In this document: positions 1 to 11,475 of the stretch, piece after piece
How the letters are laid out: each line of letters starts with the position of its first letter
Numbering within the stretch: the first letter of the stretch is position 1
NCBI GenBank assembly: GCA_036571765.1
Contig: BROE01000019.1
Coordinates: 11,774,674 to 11,838,673, forward strand
Direction: 5' to 3'
Length of the DNA: 64,000 bases
DNA from: Plecoglossus altivelis
Taxonomy: Eukaryota > Chordata > Actinopteri > Osmeriformes > Plecoglossidae
Program-made: the position numbers and the translations under genes
The notes under the pieces: model-generated
Databases searched by the model: none
Told to the model about the DNA's origin: nothing
What the model saw: only the letters and a program-made list of their open reading frames with translations

Positions 1-34
1 AGGGAGGGAGGGAGGGAGAGGGAGAGGGAGGGAG
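1..34. repeat. GGGA purine tract
   Basis: A run of GGGA/GGGAGA units at the window edge, probably the end of a longer tract. Confidence 0.8.
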
Positions 35-1005
35 CGGAGGTCCTATTCACTTAAAGTGTTCCCGAATCATCACATGAATCTGAAGGAGGGTTAGAGAATG
101 TTCAACACCTGTTTTTTGGATTACTAGTGATTAACTTCATCAAGGGGTATTCACCGTCTGTGCGCTGTCATAATTAGTTTCGCTTTCCCTCAGCTTGTCA
201 ATGGTAAATGAGAGTCATTATGCCAGAATGCCCTCTTTTCTGGACTTGGTGTCTGGCTGTGACTCTGCACGTGTCGCTCCTGGTTCTGGGTGTTTCTCTC
301 TCACAGCCTGAATGCTTCCATTTCCCAAACTCTCGACAAGCAAAATGCTGCTTTTCAAACTGTGTTTGTGACGTTGTAACAAGCGCTTTCTCCGTTTTTA
401 TCAGTCTCCTTGTCTGGTTCAGTTTGAGGATGGCACAATTTTGTTAAATTCTGTTTTCATCAGGTTACATGGTGTTTATTTGAAGTGAGTTTCTAAAAGA
501 TGTTGAATTCAGGACCAAGCAAGAAGCGGAGAAAAAGCCAATCTGTTTTCATCAGCTGCTTCTGCTTCGAGCATAGACCCTGGATAGTTAGTGGGACGAC
601 TTCTAACATGTCTTTTAGAAAGAGACAGACTGTTCAGCAGGACTGCCCACCTGTTTCAGGATTGAGGTGTGCGTTTCTCTGTCCCCTGGCAAGTGCGATT
701 CAACACATTTAGCAGCTTCACACCAGACTCCCCCCAGCAGGGCTGCACAGGGAGGGAAATCAAGGCACCTTCTCTTCAGGAGAGAATACCATCACTCACA
801 GGCAACCAATCATGATGAATTCCTTTCCTTGGAGAGGGCTATGGGAAAGTGAGGTAGTGAGGGAGGAGTGGCTGGGAAGGTGGGGGAGAGTGAGGGCAGG
901 GAGGAAGGGACTTTGGAGGAGAAAGGTCATCAGGGCAGATATAAAAAAAACCTCGGATCTTGATAAATCATAAGGAAGGTTGGTTGAATGGAGTCATCTC
1001 CACTC
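35..1005. other. Unique non-coding DNA
   Basis: No repeat array or supported exon. A purine-rich patch covers about 850-930. Short open frames here have no recognisable content. Confidence 0.6.
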
Positions 1006-1131
1006 CCCCTGCCCTGCCCTGTCTCCAGCAGGAGCCCCTGCCCTGCCCTGCCCTGCCTCCAGCAGGAGCCCCTGCCCTGCCCTGCCTCCAGCAGGAGCCC
1101 CTGCCCTGCCCCCTGCCCTGCCCTGCCCTGT
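1006..1131. repeat. CCCTG pentamer minisatellite with higher-order unit
   Basis: Runs of CCCTG are separated by CTCCAGCAGGAGCC blocks, giving 3-4 larger units of about 27-34 bp. Confidence 0.9.
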
Positions 1132-2087
1132 AGTGTAGTGACTGCCCTGCCTCAGCAGCGATCAGCATGATGACCTCCACCCTTTCTATCCCTGCTACAA
1201 GTCTGTTGCGTCTTCTCTCGGTCTCCCCTGGCCCTGCATTGTTCTCTCACCCAACTTCCTCCCCAGACAGCCAATAACATACCAGCTCTCTTCCCCCTCT
1301 TCTCTCGCTGTCTCCCCCCCCAGCTCTCCCCCCCTCCCCCAGCCCTCTCGCTCCGCTGCGCTGCATACTCACCTGGGTAATCAGGAATGGCGTCTCTGCT
1401 AGCTTCTGAGGGGACCTGCTCTCAAACGATTAGAAGCAGGGACAGCTCCAGCTCTCTCCGCCCTCTCCTCAACGCCACATCCCATCTAGAAAGCACTTCA
1501 TCTGGGCTTGAGGAGCGGCAGAGCTGGGCAAGCCGGCAGCGTGCGAAAGGCAGTCGGTAATAGCCTGGGTAATGTGTTTGGGGGAGCAGATTCAGTATTC
1601 ACAGGCTGTCCTGACCCCAGACCCCAGGCAAACCCACAGTCATGTCCTCTGAAAACAGACCATTGAATTCATCAGGAAGAGTAAACATATTCCAAGTAAC
1701 AGAGAGAGATAATGATGTTGCTGTAGATCAAGCAAGGGCAACACACCTTGTGTAAGAGAACGAGCACTGATTTACGTCATCGTTCTATCTTTTCTGACAC
1801 TTTAGATAGATTTTTTCCACCTGTGCAAATGCTGAACCTTTTCACTCGTGGGGTTCTATAGCGTGTTAAGAGTATTGCAGCCTTGGTCGTGTGGCTGTCT
1901 GGTGTGTGCTTGTCTGAGTAACAGAGTAAATATTCTGCTTTACCTGATAGCAGCCTCTGCAATCCCTGTTTCTATGTATGTGTACTCAAGACAGAAGTTC
2001 TCCTTGAAAGAATGGCATTGAATATCTGTAACATTAACATTTTAATAACTGACAAGACTCTGGTATTCTCTGTGCATAGCGGCAGAC
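1132..2087. other. Unique non-coding DNA
   Basis: A pyrimidine-rich patch lies at about 1255-1345. The site 1367-1375 reads CAGGTGAGT on the minus strand, a full splice-donor consensus, but no paired exon can be supported. The rest is unremarkable. Confidence 0.6.
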
Positions 2088-2166
2088 ACACATACTCACA
2101 CACTAACGCACACATGCACTAACGCACACGCACGCACATACACACGCACTAATGCACACACACACA

Positions 2167-2205
<39 letters not shown>
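2088..2205. repeat. CA microsatellite
   Basis: Imperfect ACGCACACAC and ACTCACAC units run into pure (CA)n up to 2205. Confidence 0.95.
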
Positions 2206-2207
<2 letters not shown>

Positions 2208-2271
2208 TAAAGGCGCTGTGCTCCTGCACTGCTGGCTGCCTTCCCAGGCTGCTGCTGACAGCCTGACAGCT

Positions 2272-3276
2272 TCTGTGCTGTCTGTGCTGTCTGTGCTGTC
2301 TGTGTTGTCTGTGGTGCCTGTGCTGTCTGTTGTCTGTGGTGTCTGGTGTCTGTGGTGTCTGTGGTGTCTGGTGTCTGTGGTGTCTGTTGTCTGTGGTGTC
2401 TGTGGTGTCTGTGGTCTGTGGTGTCTGTTGTCTGTGCTGTCTGTTGTCTGTGCTGTCTGTGGTGTCTGTGCTGTCTGTGCTGTATGTGGTGTCTGTGGTG
2501 TCTGTGCTGTCTGTGGTGTCTGTGCTGTCTGTGGTGTCTGTGCTGTCTGATGTCTGTGGTGTCTGGTGTCTGTGGTGTCTGTGGTGTCTGTGGTGTCTGT
2601 GGTGTCTGTGCTGTCTGTTGTCTGTGGTGTCTGGTGTCTATGCTGTCTGTGCTGTCTGTTGTCTGTGCTGTCTGTGGTGTCTGTGCTGTCTGTGCTGTCT
2701 GTGCTGTCTGTGCTGTCTGTGGTGTCTGTGGTGTCTGTGCTGTCTGTTGTCTGTGGTGTTCGTGGTGTCTGTGGTGTCTGTGGTGTCTGTGGTGTCTGTG
2801 GTGTCTGTGGTGTCTGTGGTGTCTGGTGTCTGTGCTGTATGTGCTGTCTGTTGTCTGGTGGTTTGTGGTGTCTGTGTGTCTGTGGGTTCTGTTGGTGTCT
2901 GTGCTGTCCTGTGTGGTCTGTGCTGTCTGTGCTGTCTGTGCTGTCTTGCTGTCTGTGGTGCTGTGCTGTCTGTGGTGTTCGTGTGTCTTGGTGTCTGTGT
3001 GTTCTGTGGTGTCTGGTGTCTGTGGTGTCTGTGGGTGTTGTTTTCTGGTGGTGTCTGTGCTGTCCTGTTGTCTGTGGTGGTACTGTGGTGTCTGGTGTCC
3101 TGTGGTGTCTGTGGTGTCGTGGTGTCTGTTGTCTGTGGTGTGCTGTGGTGTCTGTGCTGTTCCTGTGGCTGTTGTGCTGTCCTGTGCGCTGTCTGTTGTC
3201 TGTGGTGTCCCTGTTGTCTGTGGTTGTCTGTTTTGACTGTGCTGTCTGTTGTCTGTGCTGTCTGTTGCCTGTGGTG
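2272..3276. repeat. 9-bp minisatellite, unit GTCTGTGGT
   Basis: About 1 kb of TGTCTGTGG and TGTCTGTGC units mixed with shorter TGTCTGT spacers. Because the main unit is 9 bp, several frames stay open on both strands, giving long Ser/Val/Cys or Thr/Gln/His open frames that are not genes. The right third is more degenerate than the left. Confidence 0.95.
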
Positions 3277-3460
3277 AGCATGCAGGGTGAGACCAGGGTG
3301 ACATCCCAAAGGACCTGGCCCCATGTATAATTTACCAGTTGTAATGTCTACCACCATGTCAGAAATATTGAACAATGTCGCTCACCGTGACCACAGCTCA
3401 GTGGGGCAACCATCTGACTGTTAGAGCAGTCATTAGCAACCATAGAGGACACCCCAGTGC
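3277..3460. other. Unique spacer between two arrays
   Basis: Non-repetitive DNA; nothing recognised. Confidence 0.5.
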
Positions 3461-3781
3461 ACCACACACACACACTGCATACACCCCCCACACACAGTAC
3501 CGCACCACACACACCACCACACACATCCCACACTCCCACAACGGGCACAGACCACACACATCATACTGCATACACCCCCACACACACAACCACACACACA
3601 CACACCACAACACACACCCACACCCACACACCACACACACACGCCACACCACACACACACCACACACACACACCACAACACACACACAACCACACCACAC
3701 ACCACACACACACACACACCACACACCACACACGCCACACACAACAACACGCACAGCACACACACCCACTCCCACACACCC
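3461..3781. repeat. CACAC/CACCAC-rich satellite
   Basis: Irregular ACACACC and CACACAC units with interspersed CCC, about 320 bp. Confidence 0.9.
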
Positions 3782-3945
3782 CAGTGTTAATGAACATGCA
3801 CTCCTGATGCCGCAGAGAGACCCTTCATCAGGATGTTTTTCTGGGAGGGTTTAGAGCAGAGAGGACAGATCTCTGCTAGGCTGCCATTGATCGCTAGCTT
3901 TCCTTCAACGCCTCAACAGCTCTGTGATTCCTGGGACCCTGCTGC

Positions 3946-4222
3946 ATCTCTCTCCCTATCTCCCTATCCTTCCCCTCTCTCCCCCTCTCTCCCTATCTCC
4001 CTATCCTCCCCCTCTCTCTCCCTATCCTCCCCCTCTCTCCCCCTCTCTCTCCCTATCTGCCTAACCTCCCCCTCTCTCCCCCTGTCCCCTTCTCTCCCCC
4101 TCTCTCTCCCATCCTCCTCAATCTTCACGATACTATCCTCCTCGCTCTTTGTCTTTCTTCCTCTATTGGTTTCTCTCTCTCTTTCTCTCTCGCTCACTCT
4201 CTCTCTCCCTCCACCTTCTCCC
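3946..4222. repeat. CT-rich tract (CTCTCCCTATC units)
   Basis: A homopyrimidine tract with CTCTCCCTATCTCCC-like units at its left end and CTCTCT at its right end. Confidence 0.9.
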
Positions 4223-4910
4223 TTTTACCATTTGGTCTGGTATTCCAGCACACACACACTAACTCCACCCAGGAGGAGTGTGTGTGTGCTGTGTGCCACG
4301 TCAAGGCCGGCAGGGAGCAGTGAGACAGAGGGCCTGTCGAAGCAGCTGTTTCCATGGTTCTGCTCGGGTGAGACAGTCAGTCTTAATGTCTTTCTGCCCA
4401 GCCCCCTCACGACATTGTCAATGCATTGGAAAACAGAGTCGACCCAGCCATGGAAGGCTGATGTGATTATAGACTGTGTGAAATAGTATTCCTTTGCTTT
4501 GCGAGTCAGTGTTATTTATTTTCCCTGCTTCCCCAGCGGAGGAGTGGGGCGTGGCTGGAGACGCTGTGCATCTTCTCAGGAACACGGCACACAAGTGGAT
4601 TTGTGTTTTTCTGCGTCCAGATGATTTGCAGGGAGAAAGTGAAAGAGCAGAAAGATTGGGTTGTTTGATGTGCCTCCTCGGGAGCCCTTGAGCTCCGCAT
4701 GGCGTTTGAGGCTGTTATCCGCCCCGCTGCCGCCTTTGGAGAGGCACTGAGACCCAGAACCAGCGCTGCTGGGAAAAGGCAAACTTTGGCAGGTGACCAC
4801 ATGATGCTGGATCTGCCTGTGAACACTGTAATCACATTAGTTGCAGTAATTTTCTAGATAGCTCGTAGATGGTTTTGCGCCGCTTGTTTGAGCTGTTCCT
4901 GCTTTGCTGT
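4223..4910. other. Unique non-coding DNA
   Basis: No array and no supported exon; open frames on both strands overlap one another and carry no recognisable domain. Confidence 0.55.
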
Positions 4911-5339
4911 GGGCTGTGCCAGGCTGTGCCAGGCTGTGCCAGGCTGTGCCAGGCTGTGCCAGACTGTGCCAGACTGTGCCAGGCTGTGTCAGACTGTGTC
5001 AGATTGTGTCAGATTGTGTCAGACTGTGTCAGACTGTGTCAGACTGTGTCAGGGCTGTGTCAGACTGTGTCAGCCTGTGTCAGGGCTGTGTCAGACTGTT
5101 TCAGTCTGTGTCAGGCTGTGTCAGGGCTGTGTCAGGGCTGTGTCAGGGCTGTGTCAGACTGTGTCAGGCTGTGTCAGGGCTGTGTCAGGCTGTGTCAGGC
5201 TGTGTCAGGGCTGTCAGGCTGTGTCAGGCTGTGTCAGGCTGTGTCAGGCTGTGTCACGCTGTGTCAGGGCTGTGTCAGACTGTGTCACGCTGTGTCAGAC
5301 TGTGTCAGGCTGTGTCAGGCTGTGTCAGGCTGTGTCAGT
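4911..5339. repeat. 10-bp minisatellite, unit TGTGTCAGGC
   Basis: About 42 copies. The first copies read TGTGCCAGGC, later ones TGTGTCAGAC and TGTGTCAGGC, with occasional 11-bp TGTGTCAGGGC units. The drift from left to right suggests stepwise expansion of variants. Confidence 0.95.
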
Positions 5340-5667
5340 GATTCCCAGGATGCAGAGGTGGAACCAACCTGTCCAAGACTACAGCATACCTTCTGTGACG
5401 TGTCTATTTTTTATTAACTTTTTTTTCCTTTAATTAATATTAATGAGAAAAAGTACTGTATTCAGCAGTGACCTCATATACATGTTTTGAGCAGAATGAA
5501 TAAATGAGGGATGTTGGAGTGTGTGCGCGTGTGTGCGTGTGTGTGCGTTTGTGTTTGCGCAAGCGTGTGATTGAGTGAGAATGCATAAATGTGTGTGTGC
5601 TTCCGTGTTCAGAGTGTGTATAAGTTCTTGGAGCGTGTGAAGCATGAGTCCCCAGTACTCGACTCAC
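5340..5667. other. Unique DNA with a short TG tract
   Basis: An AT-rich part is followed by an imperfect TG/CG tract at about 5518-5559; nothing else seen. Confidence 0.6.
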
Positions 5668-6033
5668 GCCCCAATCCCCCCTCCTCACTCCACTCCCCCC
5701 CACCACCCCCTTCACCCCCCATCCCCCCTCCTCACTCCCACTCCCCCCTCCTCTATCCTTACTACCCCCTCTTCACCCCAATCCCCCTCCTCACTGCCCT
5801 ACTCCCTCCCTCCTCAACCCTACTCAACTCACCTCCTCAACTCCTCTGCTACCCACTCCTCACCCCCAACTCCCCCTCCTCACCCTCCTACCTCCTCCCT
5901 CACCCCTCACTAACCTCCACCCCACCCTCACCCCCCCTACTCACCCCCCCTCCTCCCCCAACTCCTCCCCCAACTCCTGACTCCGATCACCCCTCCCCCC
6001 CTCCTGCCATCACCCCTCTGGTCCCCCCCCCCT
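5668..6033. repeat. C-rich tract (CCCTCCTCACTC units)
   Basis: Irregular CCCCTCCTCAC units over about 365 bp. The opposite strand is G-rich. Confidence 0.85.
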
Positions 6034-6270
6034 GCTGGCAGGCTGTCCCAAAGACACAAATCTGAACCCTTCATGTTGTTTTCAGACATGTGCGAGAGGG
6101 TCTGTGTGTGTTGTTGTGTGGGCATAAGAGTGCTGAGTCAGGTGGTACTGGGTGAACAGCCTCAGGCATCACTGCACAATCTATTAGAATCACTGTCACT
6201 ACGCTGTCAGATTATTTATTTTAGAGTGAAGAAATGTATTTTGCAAAGATTGGCTCCTATGCGTGTAGTA
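6034..6270. other. Unique spacer
   Basis: Non-repetitive DNA; nothing recognised. Confidence 0.5.
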
Positions 6271-6610
6271 GGGCAGGGAGGGTGGTTAGTGTGTTAGGTG
6301 AGGGGCAGGGAGGATGGTTAGTGTGTTTGGTGAGGGGCAGGGAGGATGGTCAGTGTGTTTGGTGAGGGGCAGGGAGGGTGGTTAGTGTGTTTGGTGAGGG
6401 GCAGAGAGGGTGGTTAGTGTGTTTGGTGAGGGGCAGGGAGGGTGGTTGGTGTGTTTGGTGAGGGGCAGGGAGGGTGGTTAGTGTGTTTGGTGAGGGGCAG
6501 GGAGGGTGGTTAGTGTGTTTGGTGAGGGGCAGGGAGGGTGGTTAGTGTGTTTGGTGAGGGGCAGGGAGGGTGGTTAGTGTGTTTGGTGAGGGGCAGGGAG
6601 GGTAGTTAGT
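6271..6610. repeat. 32-bp minisatellite with G-runs
   Basis: About 10.6 copies of a 32-bp unit whose core is GAGGGGCAGGGAGGGTGG. Each unit has three G-runs, so the + strand has G-quadruplex potential throughout. Confidence 0.95.
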
Positions 6611-6672
6611 CTGTGAGAGTTTACCCGAGGGTCTGAAATGGAGACACTTAGCCCCTGTCCTCCTGGCCGGAG

Positions 6673-7038
6673 CCAAAACCACAGCCCCCAAAACACAGCC
6701 CCCAGACCACAGCCCCCAAAACACAGCCCCCAGACCACAGCCCCCATACCACAGCCCCCAAACCACAGCTCCCAGCCCCCAGACCACAGCCCCCAAACCA
6801 CAGCTCCCAGCCCCCAGACCACAGCCCCTAAACCACAGCCCCCAGACCACAGCCCCCAGACCACAGCCCCCAGACCACAGCCCCTAAACCACAGCCCCCA
6901 GCCCCCAGACCACAGCCCCCAAACCACAGCCCCTAAACCACAGCCCCTAAACCACAGCCCCTAAACCACAGCCCCTAAACCACAGCTCCCAGCCCCCAGA
7001 CCACAGCCCCTAAACCACAGCCCCCAAACCACAGCCCT
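6673..7038. repeat. 14-bp minisatellite, unit ACCACAGCCCCCAG
   Basis: Tandem 14-bp units with variants CCCCCAAA, CCCCTAAA and an extra CTCCCAGC block. A degraded piece of this array reappears at about 12790-12850. Confidence 0.95.
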
Positions 7039-7390
7039 CACCAGCCTCCTTTGCAGCATGTGCCATAATAGCTCTGCGTTGTTTGAGTGAGTGAACAGGG
7101 AAGGCGTTAAGGGTGTGGGGCTGAGCCGTGCTAGCAGATGCTTCCAGCGTTGCCCCCTGTACATCCGCACCAGCAGCAGCCAGCTTGAGGAGGAAGCTGT
7201 TTGAAAGAGCAGCTATAATGGGCATCCCAGATGTTTATCTACAGACGGTCGGGGGAGGGGAAGGAGAACGAGGTGACACAGATCATCTTCAGGCATCCTT
7301 TGAGAAGACAACGCTTGATGTCATTAATGACGGCATATCTCAGTTGGATGGCAACTAAGTTTTCCTCTTAGTTTGTAATGGAAATGAAGC

Positions 7391-7660
7391 CTCCCTCCTC
7401 TACTCTCCTTATATCAAGACAGCCCTGCTTCCTCTACCTCTCCTTATATCAGGACAGCACCCTTCCTCTCCCTCTCCTTATATCAGGACAGCCACCCTTC
7501 CTCTACCTCTCCTTATATCAGGACAGCACCCTTCCTCTCCCTCTCCTTATATCAAGACAGCCCTGCTTCCTCTACCTCTCCTTATTCAGGACACCACCTC
7601 CTTCTTCTCCTCTCCTATATCAGGACAGCCCCCCTAACCTCTCCTTATACTAGGACAGCC
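7391..7660. repeat. 34-bp minisatellite (copy 1)
   Basis: About eight copies of a 34-bp unit containing CTCCTTATATCAGGACAGC. The last copies are shortened. The array is repeated at 13331-13620. Confidence 0.95.
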
Positions 7661-8216
7661 ATGCTTGTCGGTGTGGCGTGAGGAGGCCAGAGATAATGGT
7701 CGAGTACAGACTCTTATAAAAACCCGGGCTGTGTCTTATTATTTCACTGCAACACAAGACCAGCATAGACTGATGTCCATCTTTCTTACATGTTTTCAGG
7801 ATTGGGGGCTTTTTTTCTCCCTTGAACATCGGATTTCCTACAGTATCTGAGACACATGAAGCGTGAAAAAAAAGCTGATTTCACAGCGACTGGAGGAGAA
7901 CATCTGTAATGAGATTACGACATCGGTGGCTCAGCTCTGGTATTTTCGTGGCAGGAACCATGCTTCAATGCTTGTGACGTGTCAGAATTAAACCAGTTTG
8001 ACAAGAACACAACTCTAGGGGGGGGGGGGAAGCGAAAGACTGAGACAGACAAACGGAGAGAAAGAATGGAGAGAGAAATCAAAAAGATAGACATAGGATA
8101 AGCAACACACGACAGAAACAGTGGCTAAAGCAACATAAGAGTTCAGTTCAGTCACAACATTTGTCCCATAAATTCCCTTTCAGCTCCACCGCCAGTCTGT
8201 TTCACAGCATGCTGCC
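7661..8216. other. Unique block inside duplication copy 1
   Basis: Non-repetitive DNA with a G homopolymer near 8019-8029. It is shared with 13631-14190. No exon supported. Confidence 0.7.
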
Positions 8217-8869
8217 TGTCTACCCTTCTGTCCTGTCTACCCCTCTGTCCTGTCTACCCCTCTGTCCTGTCTACCCCTCTGTCCTGTCTACCCCTCTGTC
8301 CTGTCCACCCCTTCTGTCCTGTCTACCCTTCTGTCCTGTCTACCCTTCTGTCCTGTCTACCCTTCTGTCCTGTCTACCCTTCTGTCCTGTCTACCCTTCT
8401 GTCCTGTCTACCCTTCTGTCCTGTCTACCCTTCTGTCCTGTCTACCCTTCTGTCCTGTCTACCCTTCTGTCCTGTCTACCCTTCTGTCCTGTCTACCCTT
8501 CTGTCCTGTCTACCCTTCTGTCCTGTCTACCCTTCTGTCCTGTCTACCCCTCTCTCCTGTCTACCCCTCTATCCTGTCTACCCCTCTGTCCTGTCTACCC
8601 CTCTGTCCTGTCTACCCCTCTGTCCTGTCAACCCATCTGTCCTGTCTACCCTTCTGTCCTGTCTACCCTTCTGTCCTGTCTACCCCTCTGTCCTGTCTAC
8701 CCCTCTGTCCTGTCTACCCCTCTGTCCTGTCTACCCCTCTGTCCTGTCTACCCTTCTGTCCTGTCTACCCCTCTGTCCTGTCTACCCCTCTCTCCTGTCT
8801 ACCCCTCTATCCTGTCTACCCCTCTGTCCTGTCTACCCCTTCTGTCCTGTCTACCCCTCTCTCCTGTCC
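8217..8869. repeat. 17-bp minisatellite, unit TCTGTCCTGTCTACCCC (copy 1)
   Basis: About 38 copies. Units differ mainly by CCCCTC versus CCCTTC, and blocks of the same variant cluster. The array is repeated at 14190-14776. Confidence 0.97.
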
Positions 8870-9006
8870 CCTTTCTGCTGCCGACCTCTCTGTCTCGCCA
8901 GCGAGTGGGCCTGTGTTACACCAACTGGCCAGACATAAACACATCGCCTTCTCAACCGTCCTCCATTTTAAGATGTAAACCAAAAAACCCCCCCCTGGGG
9001 GTGGGG

Positions 9007-9252
9007 GGGGGGAAAGGGGGAAGGGGAGGGAGAGAAATAGGGGAGGGGCCAGAAAAAAAGAAAAAGGGGGGAAAAAAGGGAGAGGGGAGAGGAGAGAGAG
9101 GAGAGGATGCGGTAGACGGGAGGGAGAGGGGAGGGAGAGGGGAGGGAGGGGGGGAGGGAGAGGGGAGGGCAGAGGGAGGGAGATAGGGAGATAGGGAGGG
9201 GGATGTGAGGGGAGGTTTACACGGGAGGGAGAAGGGAGGGAGAGGGCAGGGG
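9007..9252. repeat. G/A-rich purine tract
   Basis: GGGAGGGAGAGG units preceded by C and G homopolymers at 8988-9012. The matching tract in copy 2 lies at 14893-15155. Confidence 0.85.
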
Positions 9253-9279
9253 TCTGGATTTCGTTTGCTTTTCTTTCTT

Positions 9280-9281
<2 letters not shown>

Positions 9282-9350
<69 letters not shown>
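9282..9350. repeat. Poly-T run of 69
   Basis: An uninterrupted run of 69 T, then a short GT tract. A homopolymer of this length at the point where the duplicated segment ends suggests an artefact. Confidence 0.95.
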
Positions 9351-9362
<12 letters not shown>

Positions 9363-9365
<3 letters not shown>

Positions 9366-11475
9366 GTGTGGGGTGGGTTAGAGGAGCGTTGGGAGTTTGT
9401 TCACCGTTCGCTCTCCACGTCTGCGCCCGGCGCGTTGGGCTTCTGGCCGGCCCCCGGCAGCGTCTTCGGCTCGGCCGGTTCGTCTCTCTGTTGCACGCCC
9501 GCGGGGTTCCCCCTCCTTCGTTTCTTTCTGTTTTTCTTTCTCCGTCTCTCCCTCCTGCGGCTCCCGGTCCTCGGCCCCCCCCGCCCCCCACCACCGCCTG
9601 TCTCTTTGCTCTCACCCGCGCGCCCTTTGGTGTTTCTCTCCTCCTCCTCTGGCTTCTCTTGTCGCCCTTCTTGATCCGTCTTTTTCCTGGCCCTCTTACT
9701 GCGCCTTCTGTCTTTTCTCGTTTGCGGCTTTTGAGTGTCTGTTTTCTCGTGCGCGCTTCTACTCACAACCTTCTTTCACATGTTCGGTCTACCTTCCTTT
9801 TGTTTCCTTCTGGTCCGATCGCGCCATGTTTTTATTTCGGCTTCCGTCTGACCCTGCTCCGTCTTTTTCAGCCTTCCTGGTTTTCTCGCGACAGTTGCCT
9901 GTTCGTTCTTCGTGCCTCTGGCCCTTCTGCTTCCGCTGCTCCTTTTTGCTCTGTGCTACAGCTTTTGTCTCAGTCGTTTTTTCTTTTGCGATCCGTTTCT
10001 GCTTTCGAACACGCGTCCTGCCCATGGCGAGTGCATTCCCGCTGCTGAGGTCTTTAGGGGTTAATTATCGCTGTTGCCACCCTCGTCCATCACATGTTGT
10101 TTTCCTCTTCTTCCGTCGTCATGGGTCGGGCCTTTTCTTCCTTTGACTCTCTCCTGGTGGCGTTGGGACCGTTATAAGTCTCTGGAGTTCGAGTGCGTGT
10201 GGGCTCGTGCTAGGCTAAGCGGTTGGTAGGTGTGGTTTCGAATTTGCTTGTTGTTGGGTGTTGTGGGTTGTGTGTTGCGGCTATGTATGTTGGTGCTAGA
10301 AATTTACGTCGGCGTCTCTGGGCGGTCTCCGTGAAGACGTGGAAATGAAGTCAGTTTGGTCGCATTAGGCTCCTTGAACAGTATTTGTTTGCGTTGCGGG
10401 TGGATGGGGCATTGCTGCTTGGGGCGTTCTATTCTTGTTCACGTGGGTAGAGATGCTCCACTGACCATTTCTCTCTCTTGCGCTTTACTGTGAAGCTCGT
10501 ACCTGATGCCCTGGCAGCGAGGCCTGACTAAAATGATTTTCCTAGAACTGTTTTGATAGCCTTATTTTTTTCTTCATGCTTGCTCGTACGTGAGGTGTGA
10601 AAAGGGATATCTGAGCGGGTGCCAGTCCAGTGTGACGGTGCGGCTTCGTGTTTGCTAGTGTGCGTGTCGTAGCTGCTTGGCTGTGTGTGTGTACATGGAT
10701 CAATCAGGCCAAACCATGGGGGTGTAACACAATAGTACTGGCTGGAGAGCAAGAAACATATCTCGTATAGCACGAGAGCACGAGCAGAAGCGGCAGAGCG
10801 GAGAGAGCAGAGATGAGAAGTAGAGTAGCGCCTGTAGGATCCAACTACGACGGGCGCTGAGGTGATGCGTGGTGGAGGGAGGGGCATGCAGGGAGAGCGG
10901 GGGAGGGGCATGTATTATGTCGCTCGGGGATAAGCATATATTGTGATAGTGCAGTGTGTGCAATCGAGTTGATCAACGGGCATTGGCATGGAGAGGGATA
11001 TCATAGGGTATAGGTACATAGTGGAGATGGTAGAAGTAGAGGGTGGGAGAGGGGGGGGGTGGGGGTGGGTGCAGTCGCTGAATGTTTTTTTTGTTTGTGT
11101 GTGTGTGAGGGGAGTGGTGTGTGGAGTGGAGGGTGGGGCATAGTTGGGTAGGCTTGACAGTTTCTCATTGTATCGCGTGACTAGTGTCATACCTATATAA
11201 TACATACAGGTGGGGTAGTTTCCAACTTTCATAAGAGGACCTTGTTAGTGATAACGAAGAGAGAGAAGGGAGGAGAGAGAGAGAGCAGAAAAACAAGAAT
11301 AAACGAGGGGTAGGGAGAGAGCGTGGAGAGGAGGGGAAGCGAGAGGGGAGGAGGGGAGAGAAGAGAGGAGGAGGGGAGGAAGGAGGACCGAAGTTGTACT
11401 GGCAGCCCCACGACCTCCAGGCACTCTGAATATTTCAGTCGTGCATTGGGGAGCACAGCTAGAAGGTCCTGTATC
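9363..11475. other. Atypical sequence, possibly low-quality assembly
   Basis: After the poly-T run the composition changes abruptly. First comes CpG-rich, pyrimidine-rich DNA (9400-10100), then G/T-rich DNA (10130-10700), then G/A-rich DNA with G homopolymers (11030-11400). The sequence lacks clean repeats and looks random at the small scale. Long open frames on both strands here are a side effect of pyrimidine richness and encode no recognisable domain. I infer poorly corrected long-read sequence, but a foreign or rDNA-spacer-like segment cannot be excluded. Confidence 0.5.

Larger units (their letters stand above)
7039..9255 (+). repeat. Large direct duplication, copy 1
   Basis: This segment is repeated at 12781-15155 in the same order: a unique block, the 34-bp array, a unique block, the 17-bp array, and a G/A-rich tract. 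The core 7651-7970 is identical to 13621-13940. The homology ends near 9255, just before the poly-T run. Confidence 0.9.

Noticed and set aside
1367..1375. Perfect minus-strand splice donor consensus
   Set aside because: No acceptor with a protein-like open frame could be paired with it.
2103..3375. Long overlapping open frames on both strands (up to about 390 codons)
   Set aside because: They are translations of the 9-bp repeat; several frames on both strands are open at once and none has non-repetitive content.
9351..10146. CpG-rich region with 110-250-codon open frames that could suggest a CpG-island promoter and first exon
   Set aside because: The sequence begins at a 69-T run, is random-looking, and no signal peptide, donor site or core promoter can be supported; likely low-quality sequence.
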